A stretch of DNA of 64,000 nt from Mycolicibacterium neoaurum (GTDB lineage: Bacteria > Actinomycetota > Actinomycetes > Mycobacteriales > Mycobacteriaceae), in the NCBI RefSeq assembly GCF_036946495.1, contig NZ_JAQIIX010000002.1:3658001-3722000 (forward strand), written 5' to 3'. Below, one piece after another: positions 15,845 through 24,504 of this stretch. The first letter of the stretch is position 1, and each line of letters starts with the position of its first letter. The translations under genes and the position numbers were made by a program. The notes below the pieces were generated by a model. That model did not search any database. It saw only the letters and a list, made by a program, of their open reading frames with translations, and was not told where the DNA came from.

Positions 15845-15922
15845 ATGGCAGTCGTGGCGGCTTACGAGACCAAGCAGGGCAAGCGGTACCGGGTGGGCTA
15901 CCGCCCCCAGTTCGCCGAGTAG
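15845..15922 (+). pseudogene. Tyrosine integrase remnant (N-terminus only)
   Basis: Twenty-five codons encode AYETKQGKRYRVGYR (residues 6-20) and then reach a stop. This is the first beta-hairpin of the arm-binding domain found at the N-terminus of actinobacterial phage-type tyrosine integrases. Nothing of the core-binding or catalytic domain follows before the kinase at 16032. The stub plus the tandem repeat ahead of it suggests an integration event at this spot followed by a deletion. The assignment rests on a short match, so it remains a strong guess. Confidence 0.6.
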
Positions 15923-16031
15923 GCGGACTCTCGGAGCGCAGCGGCGACTTTCTGATGCAATCTGATGAGCGCCGACAGCCGACGACTCTGAGGTTCTGAA
16001 AACAGTCGGAGTCTGCCGTTAGTATCCGGCA

Positions 16032-17525
16032 ATGCCACTGACGATCGGCGACACCTTCGCCGGATACCGCCTACTGCGGCAACTGGGGTCGGGTGGGATG
16101 GGTGAGGTCTATCTGGTTCAGCACCCGAGGCTTCCGCGCCAGGAGGCGCTGAAAGTCCTGCGCCCGGAGTTTTCTCAGGATGAGTCTTTCCGTGAGCGGT
16201 TCATCCGTGAGGCAGACCTAGCGTCGGGGTTACGGCATCCTCATATCGTCGGCATCCACGACCGGGGAGAGCACGATGGCCAGCTGTGGATTGCGATGGA
16301 CTATATCGAGGGCACTGACCTCAGTCGCTTCCTGGAGCAGCGTTACCCGCAGGGCATGCCCGTTGGTTATGTCCTACCGATCGTCACCGCCGTGGCCAAC
16401 GCCCTGGACTACGCCCATAAGAAGGGCTTGCTGCACCGCGACGTTAAGCCTGCGAACATCATCGTTGCCGACCTCGATACCGACGACCCCAAGATCTTTC
16501 TTGCCGACTTCGGGATCGCTCGACCTCTAAACGACACCAGCAACATCACTACGACGAACATGACGGTCGGCACTGTCGCTTACGCTGCGCCCGAACAGCT
16601 CATGGGCGAACCGATGAGCGGTAGGGCTGACCAATACGCGCTCGCCGCGACGACCTTTCACCTGCTGACTGGGTCACAGCTCTTCCCAGACTCCAACCCA
16701 GCCGTCGTCATTAGTCGGCACCTCACCACGACACCACCTTTGCTCGGTGGTGAACGCCCCGACCTCGCCGTGCTCGACATGCCGCTCCGACGAGCACTCG
16801 AGAAGAACCCCGAAGGGCGTCACGCCACATGCGCAGCGTTCGCACAGGCTGTTAACGGCGCGAGTGCATCCGCAGCATCGCAGCAGGCGACCGCGCTGGC
16901 ACCAGTTAACGTTCGCCCGCCTGTCGTGTCGGGTGCTCCTGGAACCCGTAAAGCGCCACCCATGACGAAGACGCTTTCGCCGCCAACCGCGCCTCTCCCA
17001 CCAGCCCAACCGCAGGATGTAGGAGTACGCCGGATATGGCCGGTTGTTGTGGGCCTTATGGTTGCAGCAGCCCTCGTTGGCGGTGTAATTGTCGCCGCCT
17101 TGGTCGCGCGTCCGTGGGAGCGAAGCGGCCCGGCGACCGCCACCCCGACTGTCAGCAGCGCGACAGCTGGAACGTCGTCGACATCACCGAGTTCGACGGC
17201 GAGTGCTCCTAGCAGAACCGCCACTGCGGCACCTACGTCTGCCGCTTGGTCGTACGCAGGATTGTCTTGCCCCTACGTTCCGGCGCTGACGCTACAAACA
17301 GTTCAATCTTTGGTTGTCATTTGCGACGAGGGCGCTGGCATCTATACCTATAAGGGTCTACGCCTGAAGGACAATGCCCGCATTGATCTGCCTGGAGTGG
17401 TGGCCACTCCAACAGGGTTCTCGGTAACCAACAATGGCACCCGATACGACATCAGCAGAAATGGGCTGGTGATCTACACCGGCGGCGACGTTTATTCAGA
17501 ACCAGCGATCTCATCGGGACCGTGA
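16032..17525 (+). CDS. Membrane Ser/Thr protein kinase, PknF-like kinase domain
   Basis: A 497-residue receptor kinase. The kinase domain (about 10-275) has the P-loop LGSGGMGEVYL, Lys in QEALKVL, catalytic HRDVKPAN, DFG and the GTVAYAAPEQL activation segment, and is very close to the PknF group of M. tuberculosis. A Pro/Ala linker leads to one transmembrane helix (about 336-359), a Ser/Thr-rich spacer and an outside domain of about 90 residues with two cysteines. That domain is not the usual PknF tail, so the signal sensed is unknown. TAGTAT at 16020-16025 predicts a leaderless start. It lies directly behind the integrase stub, so it may be part of an acquired island. Confidence 0.93.
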   Translation: MPLTIGDTFAGYRLLRQLGSGGMGEVYLVQHPRLPRQEALKVLRPEFSQDESFRERFIREADLASGLRHPHIVGIHDRGEHDGQLWIAMDYIEGTDLSRFLEQRYPQGMPVGYVLPIVTAVANALDYAHKKGLLHRDVKPANIIVADLDTDDPKIFLADFGIARPLNDTSNITTTNMTVGTVAYAAPEQLMGEPMSGRADQYALAATTFHLLTGSQLFPDSNPAVVISRHLTTTPPLLGGERPDLAVLDMPLRRALEKNPEGRHATCAAFAQAVNGASASAASQQATALAPVNVRPPVVSGAPGTRKAPPMTKTLSPPTAPLPPAQPQDVGVRRIWPVVVGLMVAAALVGGVIVAALVARPWERSGPATATPTVSSATAGTSSTSPSSTASAPSRTATAAPTSAAWSYAGLSCPYVPALTLQTVQSLVVICDEGAGIYTYKGLRLKDNARIDLPGVVATPTGFSVTNNGTRYDISRNGLVIYTGGDVYSEPAISSGP

Positions 17526-17613
17526 GGCCGCCGGTCCGTTTCTTGAGAGACTAGGCCGGATGCGGCCACTTTCACCGCGTCGGAGCGGGTCCGGGTCGTT
17601 GGGATTGATCAGC

Positions 17614-17723
17614 GTAAGAAGACACCCCGTGTTCTGGCCGGTGCGGGCGTGGATGAAGAAGAACCGTCCCGACGAGTACGCGGAGAGCCAACGCAAAAAG
17701 TAAGCGTTTGTGTGTCTTCTCAC
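17614..17723. repeat. 12-bp imperfect inverted repeat flanking about 85 bp
   Basis: GTAAGAAGACAC (17614-17625) and GTGTCTTCTCAC (17712-17723) are inverted copies with one mismatch. Between them is a 24-codon frame from GTG 17629 with no convincing ribosome binding site. The repeats could be ends of a very small mobile relic or a chance pair. The whole 17526-17824 interval holds no recognised gene. Confidence 0.3.
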
Positions 17724-17824
17724 GTGGGCATTCTCACGAAGTTCACGGGTTTCGTTGAGGTCCCTCATCGGTTCGCAGCGGAATGTGGACGGTGACGGTC
17801 GGACACCGGCGCAAGGAGAACATC

Positions 17825-17998
17825 ATGGCTGCGTCCAGCATCAGCGATAGCAACGTCGTCGAGCTTTCCCCCCGGCGCGCCCAGCGCAACCTGCGGGCAT
17901 TGCGCGAAGCGCAACGTCGTCACCCGTCCTACCTGGGACAAGTGGCCCGGGAGCGGACCGCGATGCCGCCCTGTCGGGTATTGCAGTTCAGCCGTTGA
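17825..17998 (+). CDS. Hypothetical 57-residue basic protein
   Basis: AAGGAG six bases before the ATG (17813-17818) is an ideal ribosome binding site. The product has a short N-terminus, an Arg-rich helix (SPRRAQRNLRALREAQRRHP, residues 15-34) and a tail ending CRVLQFSR. It may bind nucleic acid or a partner protein through the basic helix. Its 3' end overlaps the convergent histidine kinase gene by 11 bp. No family is recognised. Confidence 0.55.
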   Translation: MAASSISDSNVVELSPRRAQRNLRALREAQRRHPSYLGQVARERTAMPPCRVLQFSR

Positions 17999-19496
17999 CC
18001 GGTGCGGGGACCACTGCGGTGACGGTGGTGCCGACGCCGCGTGGGCTGTCGATGTCCAGCTGACCCGACAGCGCCTCCACCCGGTCGCGCAATCCACCGA
18101 GCCCCGAGCCGGCACCCGCGACAGCGCCCCCGACGCCGTCGTCGCTGACCGACAGCGTCAACATTCCCTCGGCCGCGGCAACGCGAACCGTGACGACCTC
18201 CGCCTCGGCGTACTTGGCGGCATTGGTCAGTGCCTCGGCGACGACGTAGTACGCCGCGACCTCCACCGATTCCGGAAGCCGGGCATCGACGTCGATATCC
18301 AGCTCGACGGGAACGGTGCAGCGGCGCGCCAGTGCCCGCAGTGCAGGACGCAACCCGCCGCGCGAAAGAACCGCCGGATGCATACCACGAGAAAGCTCTT
18401 GCAGATCGGTGTGTAGTTCGGCGAGCCCACCGACGACCCGTGCCAGCTCGTCGCGTAGTGATGCGTCCGTGGTCGTCGCCTCGAGGGCGCGCAGTTCCAG
18501 ACTCAACGACACAATCCGCTGTTGGGCGCCGTCGTGCAGGTCGCGTTCGAAACCGCGCCGGGCCTCGTCGGCGGCCGCGACCAAGCGAGCCCGGGATGCC
18601 GTCAATGCGGTGCGCGTCTCGGTATTGGCGATCGCGGTGGACACCAGGTCGGCGAAATCTCCGAGATGGTCCTCGCAACTGCGCGAGATCGATGCGGGCT
18701 GCCGAGCTCCGACCAGCAGCGCGCCGCGCACCGCGCCCGCGACCATCAGCGGCGCACCGGCGCCGCACCGGACCCCCAGTTCGTGCAAGCGCGCGGCGAT
18801 GGGGCCGGCGGCACCCGCGTAATCGTCGATACGCGTCGGCGTTCCCGTGGCGAAGATCTGCCCGCTCATGTTGTCACCGGATAACGAAAACTCCTCACCC
18901 ACGCCGAATCCCGGTACCTCGGGGAGATCGTGTGCGGCCACGACCAGGCAGCTGCGATCCGGCCGGAAACGCACCAGGGTGACATGATCGACGGCCAGAC
19001 TGTGCGCAAGCTCGCGCACCGCGACCTGATAGATCTCGGACAGGTCGGCCGTTCGGGCCACGAGGGTTGCCAGCCGGCGCAACGCCGCCTGTTGCCCGGC
19101 GAGACGCAGGGCTTCCTTTCGGCGCTGTTCGGCCTCGGCCGCCCGCAGCCGCGCCTGTCCCACCAGCACGTTGGTCAGCAGCGCCAACGTCAGGAACACC
19201 GCCAACGCCGGAGCGAGCGAATCGCGTCCCTCCAGATGCAGGTATGCGTACACCGCCGCGCTGGCCAGTGATGTCGCGATGGCCAGCGGGAAATCCCAGC
19301 CGGCCGAGACCACGAGCACCCCCAGCAACAACAATGCTCCGAAGGCGTTCTCCGGAGCAACGATCCGAAGCGCCGCGACCAGGCCGACCTCGGCCGCCAG
19401 GAATCCCAGCCCCACGAGGATGCCGACCCACAACGGTCGGGCGGTCGGCCGCACGACTTGCGCCAACGCCCGGCTCGAGAGGGTTCGCCAGTTCAC
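17988..19496 (-). CDS. NarL/DesK-type sensor histidine kinase with GAF domain
   Basis: A 502-residue kinase. Residues 20-110 hold about four membrane helices of the DUF4118 kind, followed by a coiled linker, a GAF domain (about 145-285), a HisKA_3 dimerisation helix with the phospho-acceptor His (GFERDLHDGAQQRI) and an ATPase domain with EALTNAAKYAEA and the glycine box DDGVGG. GTG 19496 is used because TACGAT sits seven bases upstream (19504-19509, minus strand), a leaderless pattern. The response regulators at 19599 and 19943 are the likely partners. The GAF domain could sense redox, gas or a nucleotide. Confidence 0.93.
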   Translation of the reverse strand: MNWRTLSSRALAQVVRPTARPLWVGILVGLGFLAAEVGLVAALRIVAPENAFGALLLLGVLVVSAGWDFPLAIATSLASAAVYAYLHLEGRDSLAPALAVFLTLALLTNVLVGQARLRAAEAEQRRKEALRLAGQQAALRRLATLVARTADLSEIYQVAVRELAHSLAVDHVTLVRFRPDRSCLVVAAHDLPEVPGFGVGEEFSLSGDNMSGQIFATGTPTRIDDYAGAAGPIAARLHELGVRCGAGAPLMVAGAVRGALLVGARQPASISRSCEDHLGDFADLVSTAIANTETRTALTASRARLVAAADEARRGFERDLHDGAQQRIVSLSLELRALEATTTDASLRDELARVVGGLAELHTDLQELSRGMHPAVLSRGGLRPALRALARRCTVPVELDIDVDARLPESVEVAAYYVVAEALTNAAKYAEAEVVTVRVAAAEGMLTLSVSDDGVGGAVAGAGSGLGGLRDRVEALSGQLDIDSPRGVGTTVTAVVPAPVNG

Positions 19497-19598
19497 GCCG
19501 ATGATCGTAGGAGTTCGCAGCCGCACTGGTGGTGGCGGAACCAGAAGTTTCCCGTTAACGGTAATGCCGGCGCGCCGTGGGCCTGCCACCCTGGAGTC

Positions 19599-19946
19599 AT
19601 GGATGCCGCACGCTGTTTGATCGTCGACGATAGTGCCGCATTCTGTGCTGCCGCGCGCAGCATGTTGGAACGTGGGGGTTTCGAGGTCGTGGGTACCGCC
19701 GGCTGCGCGGACGAGGCAGTGCGTCTGACCGCTCAGTTGCGTCCCGATATCGCACTGGTGGATGTCGATCTGGGCACCGACAGTGGTTTCGACGTGGCCA
19801 GGCAACTCGACGGGGTAGCGGTGATCCTCACCTCGACCCACGACGAGCAGGATTTCGCCGACCTGATCGTGGCCAGTCCCGCCCTTGGGTTTCTGCCCAA
19901 GCTGACCCTTTCACCGGATCGGATCCGCGAACTGATCGATCGTTAA
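19599..19946 (+). CDS. Stand-alone receiver-domain response regulator
   Basis: A 115-residue CheY-like protein with nothing but a receiver domain. It has acidic pocket D10/D11, phospho-acceptor D55, T78 and K101, so the phosphorylation site is intact. With no output domain it may be a phosphate sink, or compete with the LuxR-type regulator for the same kinase. It is divergent from the kinase (102 bp between starts) and convergent with the LuxR regulator, sharing the stop-codon bases TTAA (19943-19946). Confidence 0.88.
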   Translation: MDAARCLIVDDSAAFCAAARSMLERGGFEVVGTAGCADEAVRLTAQLRPDIALVDVDLGTDSGFDVARQLDGVAVILTSTHDEQDFADLIVASPALGFLPKLTLSPDRIRELIDR

Positions 19947-20596
19947 CGCGATTCCAGGAACATGATCACGGCCCGCACGCGGCGATGATCGTCACCGGTT
20001 TCGGGTAGATCCAGTTTGGTGAGGATGCTGCGCACGTGCTTTTCGACGGTTCCCTCGGTGACCCACAACCGGCGGCCGATGCCGGCGTTGGACAACCCCT
20101 CGGCCATCAGCGTCAACACCTCGCGCTCGCGGGCACTCAGCGCGGCAAGCGGATCATCGCGCCGTCGTGCCGACACCAGTTCGGCGACCAGCGCCGGGTC
20201 GACGACGGATGCGCCGTTCGCTATGCGGCGCACCGTGTCCACGAAATCGGACACGTCGGTCACCCGGCTTTTCAGCAGATACCCGATGCTGCGACCACCG
20301 GCCAGGAGCTCCATGGCATGGTCGACGTCGACATGAGCCGACAGCACCAGGATCGCGGTATCCGGTGAGCGTTCCCGGATGGTGCGGGCCGCGTCCAAGC
20401 CTTCGGCATCATGGTTGGGCGGCATCCGGATGTCCACCAGTACGAGATGCGGTTGTTCCTTCTCGACCAGCGTCAACAACTCGGTGGCATCCCCAGCCTG
20501 GCCGGCGACCTCGAAACCCTCGCGTTGCAGCAGGCTGGCGAGCCCCTCCCGCAGTAGTACATCGTCGTCGGCGATGACTACTCGCAATGTGCTCAT
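19943..20596 (-). CDS. NarL/LuxR-family response regulator
   Basis: A 217-residue protein with a receiver domain (D10-D12 acidic pocket, phospho-acceptor D55 in LVLVDIRMP) and a C-terminal LuxR helix-turn-helix (LSAREREVLTLMAEGLSNAG, then VTEGTVEKHVRSILTKL). It is the typical DNA-binding partner of a HisKA_3 kinase such as the one at 17988. Its ATG at 20596 is fixed by the start of the receiver fold. Target genes are unknown. Confidence 0.93.
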   Translation of the reverse strand: MSTLRVVIADDDVLLREGLASLLQREGFEVAGQAGDATELLTLVEKEQPHLVLVDIRMPPNHDAEGLDAARTIRERSPDTAILVLSAHVDVDHAMELLAGGRSIGYLLKSRVTDVSDFVDTVRRIANGASVVDPALVAELVSARRRDDPLAALSAREREVLTLMAEGLSNAGIGRRLWVTEGTVEKHVRSILTKLDLPETGDDHRRVRAVIMFLESR

Positions 20597-20762
20597 GCCG
20601 TCCCTTCTGCCTGGCCCGTTCGGCGCGGCGATATTGTCGCACTCGATGGCTCCCCGCACCGGCCGGACGACCGAACATGGGGGCTAACCGGTACTTCCGT
20701 GTCGGGAAATCCGTTGCCGCCAATGCAGGTCAACTTCGTCGACCGGGTGGCCGACGAGGAGC

Positions 20763-21821
20763 ATGCTGACGTTCATGACCACCGCATCGCGTCCCGAAAC
20801 CCACCGCATCTCGCTGCTCGACAGTGATGACGTCGAACGCAGTGAGCTCGGATCGATCCACCGCGTGACCGCCGACAGCTTTCCGATTCTGAAGAATCTC
20901 TCCATCAAGCGGCTCGTGCTCAACCCGGGTGTCATGCGCACGCCGCACTGGCATGCCAACGCCAACGAACTGACCTACTGTGTCGCCGGTACCGCGCTGG
21001 TGTCCGTGCTGGACAACGGCAGCCGATTCGCCAGCTTCGTCGTGACGGCCGGACAGATGTTCCACATCGATTCCGGCGCACTGCATCACATCGAGAACAT
21101 CGGCGCCGAGCCGTGCGAATTCATCATCGCCTTCCGCAACGAGCGGCCGGAGGACTTCGGATTCGGGGCCACCATGGGTGCCTTCACTGACGCGGTGCTG
21201 GGCAACACCTACGATCTGCCGGCAGCGGATATGGCCAAGATCCACCGTGACACCCGGGACCGCACCCTGGCCGCGGTGGTGGGCGAGCCCAATGTCCCGC
21301 CGAGTACCTATTTCAAAGATCCGCACCGTTTCGACATCGAGGCCCAGCCGCCAGGGCTCACCTACGCCTACGGCAATGCCCGCTTTGCCAGGGACCAGTT
21401 CTGGCCTGCGCTGAAGGACATGTCGATGTATTCGCTTCGGGTCGGCGAGGATGGCATGCGTGAGCCGCACTGGCATCCCGTGACCGCCGAGATGGGATAC
21501 GTCCAGAGTGGTGAGGCCCGGATGACGGTGATGAATCCCGATGGGACACTGGACACCTGGAACCTCACGGCCGGTGACGTCTACTTCATTCCGCGCGCAT
21601 ACCCACATCACATCGAGAACATCGGTGTCGACGAGTGGCACTTCCTGATCTTCTTCGATCAGCCGTTCCCCGCCGATATCGGGTACAAGGCCTCGGTGAG
21701 CGCGTACTCCCGATCCGTGCTGGCCGCCGCGTTCGACACCCACATCGACGATCTGCCGGACTTTCCCCGCACCACCGCCGACCCGCTGATCGTGCCGCGC
21801 AGCAATCCCCTGGACAGGTGA
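20763..21821 (+). CDS. Bicupin protein, oxalate decarboxylase-like
   Basis: A 352-residue protein made of two cupin modules. Each keeps a full metal set: HWH and Glu (TPHWHANANELTYC and REPHWHPVTAEMGY) and a later His (ALHHIENIG and YPHHIENIG). This is the layout of manganese oxalate decarboxylases, although the active-site lid cannot be judged, so the substrate may differ. There is no signal peptide. GAGGAG lies just before ATG 20763; ATG 20775 is an alternative start. The gene overlaps the molybdenum subunit gene as GTGA, so the two are coupled. Confidence 0.8.
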   Translation: MLTFMTTASRPETHRISLLDSDDVERSELGSIHRVTADSFPILKNLSIKRLVLNPGVMRTPHWHANANELTYCVAGTALVSVLDNGSRFASFVVTAGQMFHIDSGALHHIENIGAEPCEFIIAFRNERPEDFGFGATMGAFTDAVLGNTYDLPAADMAKIHRDTRDRTLAAVVGEPNVPPSTYFKDPHRFDIEAQPPGLTYAYGNARFARDQFWPALKDMSMYSLRVGEDGMREPHWHPVTAEMGYVQSGEARMTVMNPDGTLDTWNLTAGDVYFIPRAYPHHIENIGVDEWHFLIFFDQPFPADIGYKASVSAYSRSVLAAAFDTHIDDLPDFPRTTADPLIVPRSNPLDR

Positions 21822-23998
21822 CCGCGCAGATCGGTCGTCCCATCGACAGGGTCGAGGGGCGCGAAAAGGTCACCGGGACTGCGCGTTACACCGCCGATCA
21901 CCAGATCCTCGGTCTGGTCCATGCCGTGCTGGTGCAATCGGACGTGGCGCACGCGACGGTGACGGCCGAGTCCGTGGCGGCCGCCGCGGCGCGTGCCGCC
22001 GCGGCACCCGGCGTGTTGCACGTCCTAACACCGTTGAACTGTCCGCCGCTGCACGTGTTACCAGAGGACCTCACCTGGGACCTCCCGCTGGAGCGGCGTC
22101 CGCCCTTGTCGGATCTGACCGTTCAACATGTCGGTCAGCACCTGGCGGTGGTGGTGGCCGAGACCTTGCAGGACGCCGTTGCGGCCGCGGCACTGATGGA
22201 TTTCACCTACATCGAAGCCCCTGCCCAGCTCAACGCCGCGACAGTGATTGCGCAACCGGTGCCTCCCGACGAGAAGGACGGCCAGATCCGGCACGGCACA
22301 TATCGTCCCGACCACTTCGTCAAACTCGATGAGGAGAAGTTGCAGGAACACCGAGGGCCGGTCGCGGAACCCTCCGGCGTCCGGGTGGCGGGCAGGTTCA
22401 CCACCCCGGTCAACACCCACTATCCGATAGAGCTCGCCGCCACCATCGCGTCGTGGGACGGCGAGGACCTCACGGTGCACGACGCCACCCGCTGGATCAC
22501 CGGTGAACGGCGGGTGCTGGCGGCCTACCTGGGCATCGACGAGGAACGGGTCCGCATCCTTTCGCCGTTGGTGGGCGGAGCGTTCGGTTCCAAGAGCTTT
22601 CTGTGGATGCACGTCGTGTTGTGCGCCGTCGCCGCCAAGGAGGTGAGCCGCCCGGTGAAGCTGGTTCTGACCCGCGGCCAGATGTTCACCTCCACCGGTC
22701 ATCGCCCGCGCACCGAGCAGCGATTGACGCTGGTGGCCAGTGACGACGGCACCCTGCTGAGCACCGAACAACATACGGTCACCGAAACCTCCACGGTGGC
22801 CCATTTTTGTGAGCCGGTCGGTCTGTCGGCGCGTTTCCTCTACCATTCGCCACGCATGGCGGTATCGCACACCGTGGCCAGGATCAACGCCCCGACACCG
22901 TGTTTCATGCGTGGACCGGGCGAGGCACCCGGCCTGTTCGCGCTCGAAGTCGGCATGGACGAACTGGCGGACTCGCTCGGTGTCGACCCGGTGGCGTTGC
23001 GCATGGCCAACGATCCGGATACCGACCAGCCGACCGGGCGCCCGTGGTCGGGCAAGCATCTCCGCGATTGCTATCGACTGGGTGCCGAGCGTTTCGGCTG
23101 GGCGCAACGGTCACCCATCCCGAGGGCAATGCAGCGCAACGGTGTCCAGGTCGGTTGGGGGATGGCCACGGCAAGCTATCCGGGACGACGGATGCCCGCC
23201 GGCTGCCGCGTCACCACCACGGCCGATGGTCACGTCCGGTTTGCCTCAGCCACCCACGAGATCGGTACCGGAGTGCGCACGGTGATGACGCAGATCGCTG
23301 CCGATGCGACCGGGCTCCCACTGGACGCGGTGAGCTTCGACTCCGGGGATTCGGCTTTTGCCGATGCCCCCTACAGCGGTGCGTCCCAGACGACCGCCAC
23401 CGTCGGTTCCGCGGTCGACCTTGCCGGGCGACAGTGGCGCCGACGACTCGGCCGTCCGGTCACATCCGCATCGGAGTTGTGCGCTGTTCTCGCGGCCACC
23501 CCGGGGCTGGTCGACCGACTGAACTTCACGGTCGCCAGCGAGGGGCCGGCCGGCACAGGCCCGCTGTCGCAGTCGTTCGGCGCCCATTTCTGCGAAGTCG
23601 AGGTCGACGAGGAGATCGGGCGAGCCAGCGTCACAAGGTGGACCGCGGTGATGGACTGTGGGCGGGTGCTCAATCCGAAGTTGGCCACCAATCAGGTGAT
23701 GGGCGGCATCATCTTCGGGCTGGGTATGGCACTGCTGGAACAGGTGCCCTTCGACGAGAACTCGGGCGTTCCGCTCGGTGAGTACTACGTGCCCACCCAT
23801 GCCGACATCCCCGATTTCGACATCGCCTTCGTCGACACCCCGGACTACGGCCTCGATCCGGTCGGGGTCCGTGGGATCGGTGAGATCGGGACCTGCGGGG
23901 TACCCGCCGCGATCGCCAACGCGATCCATCACGCCACCGGTAAACGGATACACGACCTGCCGATCACGGTGGAGTCGCTGCTGGAGGGACAGCCATGA
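21818..23998 (+). CDS. Molybdopterin-binding subunit of an aldehyde/xanthine oxidoreductase
   Basis: A 726-residue large subunit of the xanthine oxidase family. It starts with the usual IGRPIDRVEGREKVTGTARY segment, has molybdenum-cofactor loops such as VGGAFGSKS, and ends with the catalytic Glu loop RGIGEIGTCGVPAA near residue 690. Together with the two genes behind it, it forms a three-subunit cytosolic enzyme like E. coli PaoABC (YagTSR). The GTG overlaps the bicupin stop and its own stop overlaps the next ATG. Substrate is unknown; aldehydes are the most likely. Confidence 0.9.
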   Translation: MTAQIGRPIDRVEGREKVTGTARYTADHQILGLVHAVLVQSDVAHATVTAESVAAAAARAAAAPGVLHVLTPLNCPPLHVLPEDLTWDLPLERRPPLSDLTVQHVGQHLAVVVAETLQDAVAAAALMDFTYIEAPAQLNAATVIAQPVPPDEKDGQIRHGTYRPDHFVKLDEEKLQEHRGPVAEPSGVRVAGRFTTPVNTHYPIELAATIASWDGEDLTVHDATRWITGERRVLAAYLGIDEERVRILSPLVGGAFGSKSFLWMHVVLCAVAAKEVSRPVKLVLTRGQMFTSTGHRPRTEQRLTLVASDDGTLLSTEQHTVTETSTVAHFCEPVGLSARFLYHSPRMAVSHTVARINAPTPCFMRGPGEAPGLFALEVGMDELADSLGVDPVALRMANDPDTDQPTGRPWSGKHLRDCYRLGAERFGWAQRSPIPRAMQRNGVQVGWGMATASYPGRRMPAGCRVTTTADGHVRFASATHEIGTGVRTVMTQIAADATGLPLDAVSFDSGDSAFADAPYSGASQTTATVGSAVDLAGRQWRRRLGRPVTSASELCAVLAATPGLVDRLNFTVASEGPAGTGPLSQSFGAHFCEVEVDEEIGRASVTRWTAVMDCGRVLNPKLATNQVMGGIIFGLGMALLEQVPFDENSGVPLGEYYVPTHADIPDFDIAFVDTPDYGLDPVGVRGIGEIGTCGVPAAIANAIHHATGKRIHDLPITVESLLEGQP

Positions 23999-24504
23999 CC
24001 GAGCTCGAGCTGACGATCAACGCGACGCCGCGACAGCTAGATGTCGATGTCCGCACCACCCTGTTGGATCTGCTGCGGGAAGAATTGGGCCTGACCGGCA
24101 CCAAGAAGGGGTGCGACCACGGGCTGTGCGGTGCCTGCACGGTGACCGTCGACGGTGAGCGGGTGCTGGGCTGCCTGACTCTGGCGGTCTCCATCAGCGG
24201 CTCAACCGTCGAGACCATCGAATCAGGTGATGAATTGGATTGTGTGCAGCGGGCTTTCGTCGCACATGACGGCTTCCAATGCGGTTACTGCACACCGGGT
24301 CAGATCATCTCGGCGCGTGCACTGCTGCGTGAGCATGCGCGCGGGGATCTGTCCGCGGCCAGCTTCGTCGGCGCACGATGCAACCTCACCCAAGGGCCGA
24401 AAGAACTGTCCGACGACGAGATCCGGGAACGCATGGCGGGCAACATCTGTCGCTGTGGTGCCTACGCCAACATTCTCGCCGCCATCAAGGAGGTCGCCCG
24501 GTGA
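23995..24504 (+). CDS. [2Fe-2S] subunit of the molybdenum oxidoreductase
   Basis: A 169-residue protein with both cluster domains: a plant-type ferredoxin motif (GCDHGLCGACTV and a later Cys in VLGCLTL) and the four-helix domain (CGYCTPG and CRCG). There is no twin-arginine signal at the N-terminus, unlike the periplasmic E. coli PaoA, so the enzyme is cytosolic. The start is the ATGA overlap with the large subunit, and the stop overlaps the FAD subunit as GTGA. Confidence 0.94.
   Translation: MTELELTINATPRQLDVDVRTTLLDLLREELGLTGTKKGCDHGLCGACTVTVDGERVLGCLTLAVSISGSTVETIESGDELDCVQRAFVAHDGFQCGYCTPGQIISARALLREHARGDLSAASFVGARCNLTQGPKELSDDEIRERMAGNICRCGAYANILAAIKEVAR

Noticed and set aside
17629..17703. 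24-residue frame inside the 17614-17723 inverted repeat
   Set aside because: No convincing ribosome binding site and no recognisable product.
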